Shown here: piece after piece, positions 25,852 to 34,550 of the stretch
Position numbering within the stretch: position 1 is the first letter of the stretch
How the letters are laid out: each line of letters begins with the position of its first letter
Assembly: GCA_963774765.1 (NCBI GenBank)
Contig: CAVZGP010000024.1
Location: forward strand, 62,001 to 126,000
DNA: 64,000 nt
Origin: Sva-07 sp963774765
Lineage (GTDB): Bacteria > Actinomycetota > Acidimicrobiia > Acidimicrobiales > Ilumatobacteraceae
Reading direction: 5' to 3'
Translations under genes and position numbers: made by a program
The notes under the pieces: generated by a model
The model's database searches: none
Seen by the model: the letters and a program-made list of their open reading frames with translations, nothing else
What the model was told of the DNA's origin: nothing

Positions 25852-25857
25852 TAGGTT
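25852..25857 (+). promoter_or_regulatory. -10 box TAGGTT for the GlsB-type gene
   Basis: TAGGTT, six bases, then GTG 25864. Leaderless spacing; it decides the GTG start over the ATG nine bases later. Confidence 0.6.
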
Positions 25858-25863
25858 GCCCAC

Positions 25864-26172
25864 GTGCTCATCATGGGAATCATCGTCCTCGGCTGTCTCG
25901 TGGGCTGGTTCGCCCAGTTCATCCTCGGGCGGGCCGCCTACACCACCGACTGGGCCATGGCGTTGGTCGCCGGTCTCGGAGGTTCGTTCGTCGGCGGACT
26001 GCTCGCCAGCCTGCTCGCAGGCGATGGGCTGGAATTGAAGCCGAGTGGCCTCATCGGTTCGATCGTCGGGGCGGTGATCATCACCGCGATCTGGCAGTTC
26101 TACGCCAACAAGAAGCGGGCCGACGCTCGTGAAGCCGAGAAGAAGGCCGCCCGCTCGGGCCGTCATCACTGA
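25864..26172 (+). CDS. GlsB/YeaQ/YmgE (transglycosylase-associated) membrane protein
   Basis: A 102-residue protein with three short spans: IIVLGCLVGWFAQFILG, MALVAGLGGSFVGGLLASLL and GLIGSIVGAVIITAIWQFY, followed by a basic tail. The glycine-rich repeats are characteristic of this stress-associated family, whose name is historical and whose function is unknown. It is leaderless and ends the membrane-stress block. Confidence 0.85.
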   Translation: MLIMGIIVLGCLVGWFAQFILGRAAYTTDWAMALVAGLGGSFVGGLLASLLAGDGLELKPSGLIGSIVGAVIITAIWQFYANKKRADAREAEKKAARSGRHH

Positions 26173-26183
26173 GGCGCGGTTCG

Positions 26184-27214
26184 GTGCGCACCCCTGACTC
26201 CACGGCGGGCCTGGTGTGCGCCCATCACCACCTGTACTCGACGCTGGCGCGCGGGATGCCCGTCGCCGCCGCAGCACGCCGACGACGTTCCTGGGGGTGC
26301 TCGAACAGATCTGGTGGCGTCTCGACTCGGCGTTGGATCTGGAGATGCTGGAGTGGTCAGCGAAGCTCGGCGCGCTCGAGGCGCTCGAAGCGGGCTGTAC
26401 CGCGATCGTCGATCACCACGAGTCGCCGAACGCGATCGAGGGATCGCTCACGGTGATCGCGGACGCATGCACCGAGGTGGGAGTGCGTGTCGTCGCCTCG
26501 TACGGGGTGACCGATCGCCACGGCGCCGAGGGTGCCCGGCGCGGTCTGGAGGAGAACGACCGCTTCCTGGCGGGCGGTGGGCGCGGGATGGTCGGGGTCC
26601 ATGCCGCGTTCACCTGCACCGACGACACGCTCGTGGCCGCATCTGAACTCGCCGCGCGGCACGGCGCCGGTGTGCACATCCACGTCGCTGAGGGCCCAGA
26701 CGATGCCGGCGCGGTCGAACGGCTGGCGGCGTTGGCCACCGACGACTGGTTGCTGGTGCACGGCGTGCACCTTCCCGACGACCACGGATTGCGGGGCACG
26801 ATCGTGCACAACCCGCGTTCGAACATGAACAACGCCGTCGGTTACGCCCGCCCGGTGCGTTTCGAGAACCCGGTGGCGCTGGGCACCGACGGCATCGGCG
26901 CCGACATGCTCGCCGAGTTCCAACTCGCGTTCGTGGCCGCCCGGGCCGATGACGTGACGTTCAGTCCCGATACCGCATGGTCATGGCTGGAACGGGGCTG
27001 GGAACTCGTTCCCGAGGCCCGCGACGATCGGGTCACGTGGTCGTACGATCCGATGGAGCCGTGGCACCTCGCCTACACGCCGACGATGCGAGCGATCGAT
27101 GTCGACATCGCCGGCGAGGCCGCCCTCCGCAACGGTGTGGCGACCAGGATCGACCCCATCGAGGTCCGCGCCAGAGCCGCCGAACAAGCAGTCCGCCTCC
27201 ACGCCCGCCTCTGA
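26184..27214 (+). pseudogene. Amidohydrolase (SsnA/chlorohydrolase-like), 5'-truncated and frameshifted
   Basis: The visible product starts only about 13 residues before the metal motif VCAHHHLYSTLARGM, whereas relatives have about 60 residues of N-terminal beta-domain. A frameshift near 26255-26285 then moves into the frame carrying TTFLGVLEQIWWRLDSALDLE, AGCTAIVDHHESPNAIEG, HIHVAEG, LVHGVHL and ALGTDGIGADM. These are the Zn-ligand and active-site regions of the SsnA/AtzA-type aminohydrolases. With both a missing 5' end and a frameshift this is probably a real pseudogene or a local assembly collapse. The stop lies 8 bases before repeat element C. Confidence 0.75.
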
Positions 27215-27222
27215 CACCCGAT

Positions 27223-27459
27223 GGCGACGCGGTGCCTGGGGCGTCAGCGGATTGGGCAAAGCGTTTCGGGACCAAACGAGTCACGCGCCGCGGAGATTCT
27301 CCTACCGATGAGCGAAGCGACCGGATGTGGCGGTTTCGCTCATCGCAACTCAGGAGATTCTCCTACCGATGAGCGAAGCGACCGGATGTGGCGGTTTCGC
27401 TCATCGCAACGCCGCCAACTCCCGCCCAATCCGCTGAGGCCCCTGGCACCGGCGTCACC
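27223..27459. mobile_element. Composite hairpin element C with terminal inverted repeats
   Basis: Terminal inverted repeats: 27231-27256 (GGTGCCTGGGGCGTCAGCGG...) and 27425-27450 match at 24 of 26 bases, and outer GCGACGC/GCGTCACC extend the pairing to 27223 and 27459. Inside are two 38-base GATGAGC hairpins at 27307-27344 and 27368-27405, period 61, in the orientation opposite to loci at 8.9 and 61.6 kb. Between the left end and the first hairpin lies a conserved block (GGGACCAAACGAGTCAC) that recurs, inverted, in element D. No transposase or coding sequence is present. It lies between the aminohydrolase pseudogene and an L,D-transpeptidase, filling the convergent gap. The call as a MITE-like unit is inference. 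Confidence 0.7.
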
Positions 27460-27461
27460 CG

Positions 27462-28460
27462 TCAGGTGACGACGACGGTGGTGCCGACGGGAGCGAAGGC
27501 CCAGAGGAATGCGGCGTCGAGGTCGTGTTGACGCTGACAGCCACCCGACAGTCGAGTGCCGAGTTCCTCGGTGGTCTGATACGGCGAGTTGTCGGAAACG
27601 TGGGTGGGAATCCCGTGGAAACCGATGTGGCCGATCTCGGTCTGCTGGTAACGGATCATGTTGGGTAGGAACGCCTTGCCGTTCCATGCCGTCGACACCT
27701 CAGACCGGCTGTAGACGGTGTGAGTACCGGGTTGTTCGTTGCTGTACTTCGAGCCTGACACGAGCCACGAGCGCACGATCTGCTCGTTGGCGTCGACCGC
27801 CCACACCCGTTGTCCGGCCCGGTCGTAGACGACGCGACGTCCCGATCCGGAGTTGTCGGGAAGCGGCGGGGCGTCGGCACCCGTGCTGGCGACCGGTGAC
27901 AGGTAGAACCCGGTCGAGTCGAGCGTGTTGGGCGCCGGGGCCGGAGTACGCACGACCAATGCGTCTTCGTCGGGCCAGATGTCGAGCTCGATGGCGCTCT
28001 CACGGCCGACGACACCGTCGACGAACAGGCCGACCTGGGTTTGATAGGCGACCACGGCGGCGAGCGTCGGGTCGTCGAAGTCGCCGTCGATCGCCCCGTC
28101 GTAGAACCCTTCGGTGGTGAGTGCCTGTTGGAGGCAGACGACCCCGTCACCCTTCGAGCTCAGACGGATCGACAGTGCTCCGATGGTGCATCCTCCGTCG
28201 GCGCGCTGGGGCTCGATCGGTGCGGTCGGCTCGGCCTCGTTCTGTCCCAGCTCGCCTTCGAGGTCGGGCAGCACAAGGCCTGCGGGCGTTGCGGCGGCGT
28301 CGGCAGGCGGAACGGTGCTCTCGCTACTCGCTGCCAGTACGAGGGTGTCGGGCTGACCGTTGTCGGCGGTGACGATGGCTCCAATGGCGGCGGCAGCGAT
28401 CACGGCTCCCAAGGCGAGACCGACGCCCACGCGGCGTCGGTGGTCGGCGGCGGGCGTCAT
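27462..28460 (-). CDS. L,D-transpeptidase with peptidoglycan-binding domain (GGC variant)
   Basis: A 332-residue protein with an N-terminal span or signal anchor (about 11-32), an Ala/Pro/Glu linker, a PG_binding_1-like domain (about 90-155: LSSKGDGVVCLQQAL...GFYDGAIDGDF) and a YkuD catalytic domain (about 205-332). The catalytic region reads HIGFHGIP then LSGGCQRQ with Cys308; the usual S-H-G-C has Gly in place of His. It crosslinks peptidoglycan via 3-3 bonds. A second, canonical enzyme is at 44801. The promoter is leaderless-type. Confidence 0.88.
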   Translation of the reverse strand: MTPAADHRRRVGVGLALGAVIAAAAIGAIVTADNGQPDTLVLAASSESTVPPADAAATPAGLVLPDLEGELGQNEAEPTAPIEPQRADGGCTIGALSIRLSSKGDGVVCLQQALTTEGFYDGAIDGDFDDPTLAAVVAYQTQVGLFVDGVVGRESAIELDIWPDEDALVVRTPAPAPNTLDSTGFYLSPVASTGADAPPLPDNSGSGRRVVYDRAGQRVWAVDANEQIVRSWLVSGSKYSNEQPGTHTVYSRSEVSTAWNGKAFLPNMIRYQQTEIGHIGFHGIPTHVSDNSPYQTTEELGTRLSGGCQRQHDLDAAFLWAFAPVGTTVVVT

Positions 28461-28468
28461 GTGAGGAA

Positions 28469-28474
28469 AGGCTA
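28469..28474 (-). promoter_or_regulatory. -10 box TAGCCT for the L,D-transpeptidase
   Basis: TAGCCT lies eight bases before the ATG at 28460 on the minus strand; no ribosome-binding site. Confidence 0.5.
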
Positions 28475-28548
28475 CTGCGGTCGCGCCGGTGCGAGAGGTC
28501 GGGCGGTGATGTCCCGATGCAGCAGGGGCACGTCGGGTACGTGCGGGA

Positions 28549-28896
28549 TCAGCGCGTGAGGGTGACGGCGACTGCGGCGACCAGGCCGAGGCCGGTACCG
28601 GCGATGGTCGCGAAACCGACCCAACGCACCGCGGAAGGGTGCACCACGTCGGTGCCGCTGCGAAGCGCGCCGTGGAGATCCTCGTAGTGGGCTCCCGACC
28701 ACACCAGCACGGCGGCGCCGAACACCACCTGGGTCATCCCTGCAACGGCGAGCAGCCAGAAGCTCTCGAGCGCGGCGAACCGACTCAAGACCAAGCCGGC
28801 CACCATCATCGAGATCGCCGTTCGCTCCCACGCGAGCGAGGTTCGTTCGTGCTGCAGCCCGGTGTCGAACACCGTCGTGGGTCGTTGATCGGTCAC
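28549..28896 (-). CDS. DUF202 membrane protein (second of pair)
   Basis: A 115-residue three-span protein with the DUF202 signature LQHERTSLAWERTAISMMVAGLVLSRF near the N-terminus. The GTG start overlaps the stop of the upstream DUF202 gene (GTGA). In yeast DUF202 occurs in Vtc1/Vtc4 of the polyphosphate polymerase complex; bacterial function is unknown. Third gene in the WS/DGAT operon. Confidence 0.82.
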   Translation of the reverse strand: MTDQRPTTVFDTGLQHERTSLAWERTAISMMVAGLVLSRFAALESFWLLAVAGMTQVVFGAAVLVWSGAHYEDLHGALRSGTDVVHPSAVRWVGFATIAGTGLGLVAAVAVTLTR

Positions 28897-29261
28897 GCCC
28901 GGTCGAACACCAGGATCACCGCGGCCACGACCGCGACCACGGCAGTTCCGATCGCCATCATCATCGGCAGGCGCGATGTCGGCAATGGCTCGTTCAACCG
29001 CATCGAACGCTCGTTGAGGGCCCACCGTCGGTAGGCGCTCGCCGCGGTGAAGAAGCTGAGCGTCAGCAGCAGGATGCCGAGCGTCTCGCCGAGTGCGAAC
29101 TCGTCGAGCAGGCTGACCGCTGCGAGGCCGCCGGCTGCCAGCGCGAGCGCGGTACGGATCCATGCGAGAAACGTGCGCTCGTTGGCGAGCGTGAAGCGGT
29201 AGTCCGGCTCGTCGCCCACGCCGCGAGGATCCGGTGGTACGACGCGGTCACGAAACGTCAT
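28893..29261 (-). CDS. DUF202 membrane protein (first of pair)
   Basis: A 122-residue protein, three spans, with RFTLANERTFLAWIRTALALAAGGLA as the DUF202 core. Its ATG overlaps the WS/DGAT stop by four bases (ATGA) and its own stop overlaps the next start. Such tandem DUF202 pairs are common in actinobacteria and probably form a hetero-oligomer. Coupling to a wax-ester/TAG synthase is the notable context. Confidence 0.83.
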   Translation of the reverse strand: MTFRDRVVPPDPRGVGDEPDYRFTLANERTFLAWIRTALALAAGGLAAVSLLDEFALGETLGILLLTLSFFTAASAYRRWALNERSMRLNEPLPTSRLPMMMAIGTAVVAVVAAVILVFDRA

Positions 29262-30694
29262 GCAACATCGCTCAGTGCAACGGTGTCGTCGATGGCGGCG
29301 CGCAGGCAGCGCGCCATCAGACCGAGGTCCTCGACCGCCGCCCGGTCGCTGTTGACACCGAGGTGCACCGTGCCGTCGTAGCTGAACAGCGTGATGTTGA
29401 TCGCTGCACCGGCGAGCGGCCCGAACGCGTAGAACTCGTCGACGCGGGCGCCGGCCATGAACACGGGGAACGGCGGCCCGGGCACGTTCGAGGTGGTGAT
29501 GTCGACGCCCTTCAACATCGCACCGAGGATCGACACCGCCGCTGCAGGCCCGAACCGGGAGATCACCCCGGAGATGTCGTTGACGTGCGGCAGCGCCGGC
29601 TCTGCTCGGATCTTGCGCAGCAACTGCTTGACCTCGCCGATGCGCTCGGCCGGGTCGGCCTCGCTCAGCGGCAGCACCATGCGCGCCGGCACGAACTGGT
29701 TGTCGAAGTTGTTCGACCCATCGCCACCGCGGACGCTGATCGGCATGTTCATCCTGATCGCCGTGCACGGATGTCCGAGCGCGTCGTGGTACCGCTTCAA
29801 CGCGTCGAGCGTGATCGCGACGAACGCGTCGTTGAGGGTTCCGTCGACCGACCTGGCGGCCATCTTCAGTGCGGTGAACGGGACTTCGATCGCCTCGAAG
29901 TGGGTGTTCAGCGAACGTTCGGTCATCGCGGGGCTGAGCGGTGTGGTCGCCGGCTTGACGACGCGCACGATCGAGCTGGTCGTGCGACTCAGTTGCTCGA
30001 TCGTGCCTCGCGGGTCGCGCAGCAGGTCGGATGCGGTCCGCAGCGATGCCTTACCGAGGCGAGACCCGGTCCGGGCCTCGGTGGCGATCCGATGCGCGAC
30101 CGATCGAGCGCCGGGGATCGCCCACAGCGGCGCCTCGATGCGCAAGCGTGTATCGGCGGTGGGGGAGTCGGCTGTGCCACCCGGCATCGCGTCGCCGGCC
30201 GGCGGATCGGCCTCGAGGTCGACCATGTGCTGGAGCAGTTGCACCATACCGAGCCCGTCGGCGATCGCATGGTGGACCTTCATGATGAACGCTGCCCGCT
30301 TGCCGGGCAGACCCTCGACCACGCACAGCTCCCACAACGGTCGGTCCTTGTCGAATCCACGCGCCGCCATCCGCTGCGCGTAGTCGAGCACCTGACGTCT
30401 GCCGGGTCGACGACCGGACAGGCGCGCCCAGGTGTAGTGATAGTCGAGATCGACATGGGGATCGTCGGCCCAGCGCGGGGGAGCGACGCCTGGCTGTGCG
30501 TCGATGACCCGTTGGTGGAGTCGGGGGATCTTCGCCACGATCCGCTCGACGACGGCGTCCATGCGCCGGTGGTGGGGCATCGAGTCGAGGAACCAGACGC
30601 TGGTGATCGTGGATCGCAGCAACGGGTCGCGCTCGATGTGCCACAGCACAGAGTCGCTCTCGCTCATCCACTCGTCGTAGTGCAGCTCACCCAC
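29258..30694 (-). CDS. Wax ester synthase/diacylglycerol acyltransferase (WS/DGAT)
   Basis: A 478-residue acyltransferase of normal length. The catalytic HHxxxDG motif is HHAIADG at 141-147; the second conserved block TTSNVPGPPFPVFMAGA lies near 400, and NDAFVAITLDALKRY near 285. It transfers acyl-CoA to diacylglycerol or fatty alcohol to make storage lipid at the membrane. The GTG at 30694 keeps the N-terminal MSESDSVLWHIERDP with a short extension; an alternative ATG is at 30667. It is the first gene of an operon with two DUF202 genes. Confidence 0.9.
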   Translation of the reverse strand: MGELHYDEWMSESDSVLWHIERDPLLRSTITSVWFLDSMPHHRRMDAVVERIVAKIPRLHQRVIDAQPGVAPPRWADDPHVDLDYHYTWARLSGRRPGRRQVLDYAQRMAARGFDKDRPLWELCVVEGLPGKRAAFIMKVHHAIADGLGMVQLLQHMVDLEADPPAGDAMPGGTADSPTADTRLRIEAPLWAIPGARSVAHRIATEARTGSRLGKASLRTASDLLRDPRGTIEQLSRTTSSIVRVVKPATTPLSPAMTERSLNTHFEAIEVPFTALKMAARSVDGTLNDAFVAITLDALKRYHDALGHPCTAIRMNMPISVRGGDGSNNFDNQFVPARMVLPLSEADPAERIGEVKQLLRKIRAEPALPHVNDISGVISRFGPAAAVSILGAMLKGVDITTSNVPGPPFPVFMAGARVDEFYAFGPLAGAAINITLFSYDGTVHLGVNSDRAAVEDLGLMARCLRAAIDDTVALSDVA

Positions 30695-30725
30695 CTGTTC
30701 CCCCAGCCCGAACCGACGACGTGTG

Positions 30726-30750
30726 ACATCTGGGGTCTGACCCCAGATGT
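30726..30750. repeat. GGGGTC-family palindrome, copy 3
   Basis: Perfect arms ACATCTGGGGTC (30726-30737) and GACCCCAGATGT (30739-30750) around one T. It lies in the divergent region between the two WS/DGAT genes, the only copy placed upstream rather than downstream of genes. Confidence 0.75.
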
Positions 30751-30864
30751 AACACCAGCGCTGCGGCTGTCGGCGACCTCACTCGCGAGAACGTACACCG
30801 ATCGTGCGCTACCTCTTGCCGTCCGGGGATGTGGTCGATGCGCCGTCGGCGCGAGACTGTGTGT

Positions 30865-32469
30865 GTGAAGCAACTGTCCGGCCTCGACGCGAGTTTCCTC
30901 TACATGGAGACCGCCAACACCTACGGCCACGTGAACGGCCTCGCGATCTACGAGCGACCGGCAGGGAACTTCGATCCGTACCAGGCTGCGTATGAGCGTT
31001 TCGACGCGCTGATCGGTCGTCTCGAGCCGATGCGTCGGCGCCTGGTCGAGGTGCCGTTCAAGCTCGATCACCCGTACTGGATCGACGACCCCGACTTCGA
31101 CCTCAACTACCACGTCCGTCACATCGGCCTCGCCCCTCCGGGTGGCGCCGACCAGCTCGCCGAACAGGTGGCGCGCATCGTCGGTCGACGCATGGATCGC
31201 AGCCGCCCGCTGTGGGAGGCCTACATCATCGAAGGCCTCGCCGATGGTCGATGGGCGATGCTGACCAAGACGCATCACGCCACCATCGACGGGGCAGCAG
31301 GCGTGCTGCTGCTCGGCATGTTGACCGACCCGGCGCCGGACATGGCGATGCCCGAACACGTCGACTGGGTCGGCGAAGCGGTCCCGTCCGATCGCGAGTT
31401 GCTCGAACGGACGATGCGCAACCTCGCGACGAACCCGGTGAAGGGCATGCGCCTGTCGTTGCGGATGGTCCGCAACTTCGCCGAGGCCGCGGGAATCGAC
31501 AGCATGTCGGCGATCGCCGCGCAAGCGCGCGACGCACTCAAGTCGGTCGCGATCGGTGGCGCGATCGACACGCCAGAGCCGGCGCATCGCGTCCGCATTC
31601 CGCTGTCGCCCGCGCCGCCGACGCCGTTCAACCGCGCCGTCACCCCGCACCGCCGGTTCGCGATGCGTTCCACGGCGCTCGGCAACATCAAGGCGTTGAA
31701 GGAAGCAACCGGATGCACGGTCAACGACGTCGTGATGGCGATCTGCACCGGCGCGCTGCGCGAGTACCTGCTGCGTCACGACGCGCTCCCCGAAGCTCCG
31801 TTGCGGTCGATGGTGCCCGTGTCGATTCGCACCGGCGACGAAGAGGACCCCTGGACCAACCGCGTCGGTGGCATCATCGCCGACCTGCCCACCAACTGCG
31901 ACGATCCGCTCGAACGACTGCACCGCTGCCACGAGGCGATGAACGAAGCGAAGCTGCAGATGGACGTGCTGCCCGCCGAGGACATCGCCGAACTGGCCCA
32001 AGTGGCGCCACCGCTCGCAGCAACGGCGGCGATGCGTCTGCAGTCGCGTCTTCGACTCGCCGATCGCATGAATCTCCCGGTGAACGTCGTGATCTCGAAC
32101 GTGCCCGGGCCGCGCCATGCGCTCTACTTCGCCGGCGCCAAGATGACGAACTACATCCCCGTGTCGACGATCGCCGACGACATGGGGCTGAACATCACCG
32201 TGCACAGCTATCTCGATCGGCTGGACTTCGGGCTGATCGCCGACCGTGAACTGGTGCCGGACCTGTGGGACCTCACCGATCTGCACATCGACGAGATCGG
32301 CGTGCTGTTCGAGGCGACGGGCGCCGAGTGGGCCGAACCACAAAAGGCGCCGTCGATGCGACGCGGTACCACGAAGAAGAGGGCGCCCGCCAAGAAGGCG
32401 CCAGCGAAGAATCGTGCGGCAGCCAAGAAGAAGGCGCCAGCGAAGAAGAAGGCGCCAGCGAAGAAGTAG
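30865..32469 (+). CDS. WS/DGAT acyltransferase with histone-like Lys/Ala tail
   Basis: A 534-residue protein. Residues 1-495 form a full WS/DGAT of the mycobacterial Tgs type: LSGLDASFLYMET at the start, HHATIDG at 137-143, VNDVVMAICTGALREYL near 280 and VISNVPGPRHALYF near 410. The last 40 residues are a KKAPAKK-type repeat (several Ala-Pro-Ala-Lys-Lys units), like histone H1 or HU tails, which is not part of the family. DNA in this tail is repetitive (about 32380-32468). The start GTG at 30865 (VKQLSG) fits family alignments. Confidence 0.9.
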   Translation: MKQLSGLDASFLYMETANTYGHVNGLAIYERPAGNFDPYQAAYERFDALIGRLEPMRRRLVEVPFKLDHPYWIDDPDFDLNYHVRHIGLAPPGGADQLAEQVARIVGRRMDRSRPLWEAYIIEGLADGRWAMLTKTHHATIDGAAGVLLLGMLTDPAPDMAMPEHVDWVGEAVPSDRELLERTMRNLATNPVKGMRLSLRMVRNFAEAAGIDSMSAIAAQARDALKSVAIGGAIDTPEPAHRVRIPLSPAPPTPFNRAVTPHRRFAMRSTALGNIKALKEATGCTVNDVVMAICTGALREYLLRHDALPEAPLRSMVPVSIRTGDEEDPWTNRVGGIIADLPTNCDDPLERLHRCHEAMNEAKLQMDVLPAEDIAELAQVAPPLAATAAMRLQSRLRLADRMNLPVNVVISNVPGPRHALYFAGAKMTNYIPVSTIADDMGLNITVHSYLDRLDFGLIADRELVPDLWDLTDLHIDEIGVLFEATGAEWAEPQKAPSMRRGTTKKRAPAKKAPAKNRAAAKKKAPAKKKAPAKK

Positions 32470-32537
32470 GCGCCAGCCATGGGCGGATGAACGCCCGAAT
32501 CTGACGGCGTCGGGCCGACCGGCAAGACTTGACGGCG

Positions 32538-33767
32538 ATGGACTTCGACCTGCCGCCAGCCGATCACCCGACGCGTCGCCTCGTGCTCGACTGGATCGCG
32601 CAGAATCCGCGTCCGACAGCCAAGCAGCTCGCCGAGGCGGGCTATGTCGTGCCGCACTGGCCCAAGCCGTGGGGCGTCGAAGCCGACCCGATCGACCAGC
32701 TGGTCATCGACGACGAGTTGGCCAAGGCCGGCATCCAACGACCGGGCAACCACATCGGCATCGGCTGGGCGGCGCCGACGATCTTTCTCGCTGGCACGCC
32801 CGAGCAGCACGAGCGCTACCTGCCCAAGATCTTCAGCGGTGAGGAGATCTGGTGTCAGCTCTTCTCCGAACCCGATGCCGGGTCGGACCTCGCGAGCCTT
32901 GCGACGAGGGCGGTCAGAGACGGGGACGAGTACGTCGTCAACGGCTCGAAGATCTGGTCGAGCGGGGCACACCACTCGCAGTACGGGATCCTGATCGCCC
33001 GCACCGATCCCGATCAGCCCAAGCACAAGGGCATCTCGTACTTCATCTGCCCGATGGACCTGCCCGGCATCTCGATGAGCCCGATCGTCGACATGACCAC
33101 GGCGCATTCGTTCAACCAGGTGTTCTTCGACAACGTACGGATCCCCGCATCGTTGCGCGTCGGTGAGGAGGGCGACGGGTGGCGACTCGCGAAGGTCACC
33201 CTGTCGAACGAACGGGTGTCGCTGTCTGCGGCCGGGTCGCTGTGGGGTGTCGGCCCGTCGGCTGACGATCTGATCGACCTGATCCGACGTGACGGCGGTG
33301 TCACCGATCCGGTCCTGCGTGACCGTGCCGTCCGATTGCACATCGAGGCGAAGCTGTTGCACCTGAACCGGATGCGCAGCCTGAGTGCCCGACTGAAGGG
33401 CAAGACACCCGGTCCGGAAGCCTCGATCCAGAAGATCATGGCCGACGAGCACGGCCAGCACGTGATGGAACTGGCCAAGGATCTGGCCGGCGCCGACGGC
33501 ATGCTGACCGGGTCGGGCCCCTCTGGCGTGATCGTGCCGTCGTCGCGGAACGGGCCGACGGAGAACAACCTCGCCGGCGACCGGCAGTTCTCCGAGGTCG
33601 AACCGGTGTGGCACTACGGCTACCTGTTCAGCCCGGCGCTCACCTTGGGCGGGGGCACGTTCGCCGTGCAGCGCAACATCGTCGGCGAGTTCGTGCTCGG
33701 CCTGCCGCGTGAGCCGAACCTCGAGCAGGGCCTCACCTGGTCCGAGGCGCGGCAGCAACGTTCCTGA
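32538..33767 (+). CDS. Acyl-CoA dehydrogenase
   Basis: A 409-residue flavoenzyme. Seen: WCQLFSEPDAGSDLASLAT (FAD/substrate motif) near 115, VNGSKIWSSGAHHSQYG, and a C-terminal FAVQRNIVGEFVLGLPRE, which resembles the FadE-type dehydrogenases of large-chain or steroid side-chain metabolism. It desaturates acyl-CoA at C2-C3. The start could also be TTG at 32529. It follows the WS/DGAT gene by 68 bases, linking storage and oxidation of acyl chains. Confidence 0.9.
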   Translation: MDFDLPPADHPTRRLVLDWIAQNPRPTAKQLAEAGYVVPHWPKPWGVEADPIDQLVIDDELAKAGIQRPGNHIGIGWAAPTIFLAGTPEQHERYLPKIFSGEEIWCQLFSEPDAGSDLASLATRAVRDGDEYVVNGSKIWSSGAHHSQYGILIARTDPDQPKHKGISYFICPMDLPGISMSPIVDMTTAHSFNQVFFDNVRIPASLRVGEEGDGWRLAKVTLSNERVSLSAAGSLWGVGPSADDLIDLIRRDGGVTDPVLRDRAVRLHIEAKLLHLNRMRSLSARLKGKTPGPEASIQKIMADEHGQHVMELAKDLAGADGMLTGSGPSGVIVPSSRNGPTENNLAGDRQFSEVEPVWHYGYLFSPALTLGGGTFAVQRNIVGEFVLGLPREPNLEQGLTWSEARQQRS

Positions 33768-33781
33768 GCGCCGCGGAGGGC

Positions 33782-33787
33782 TAGTTT
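33782..33787 (+). promoter_or_regulatory. -10 box TAGTTT for polyphosphate glucokinase
   Basis: TAGTTT lies seven bases before GTG 33795, the leaderless distance, but only one base before the alternative GTG 33789; this favours 33795. Confidence 0.5.
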
Positions 33788-33794
33788 CGTGCCG

Positions 33795-34541
<747 letters not shown>

Positions 34542-34550
34542 CGATCGGGA

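Noticed and set aside
26216..26456. Two separate small genes at the start of the aminohydrolase
   Set aside because: The two frames together carry consecutive parts of one known family, so they are one damaged gene.
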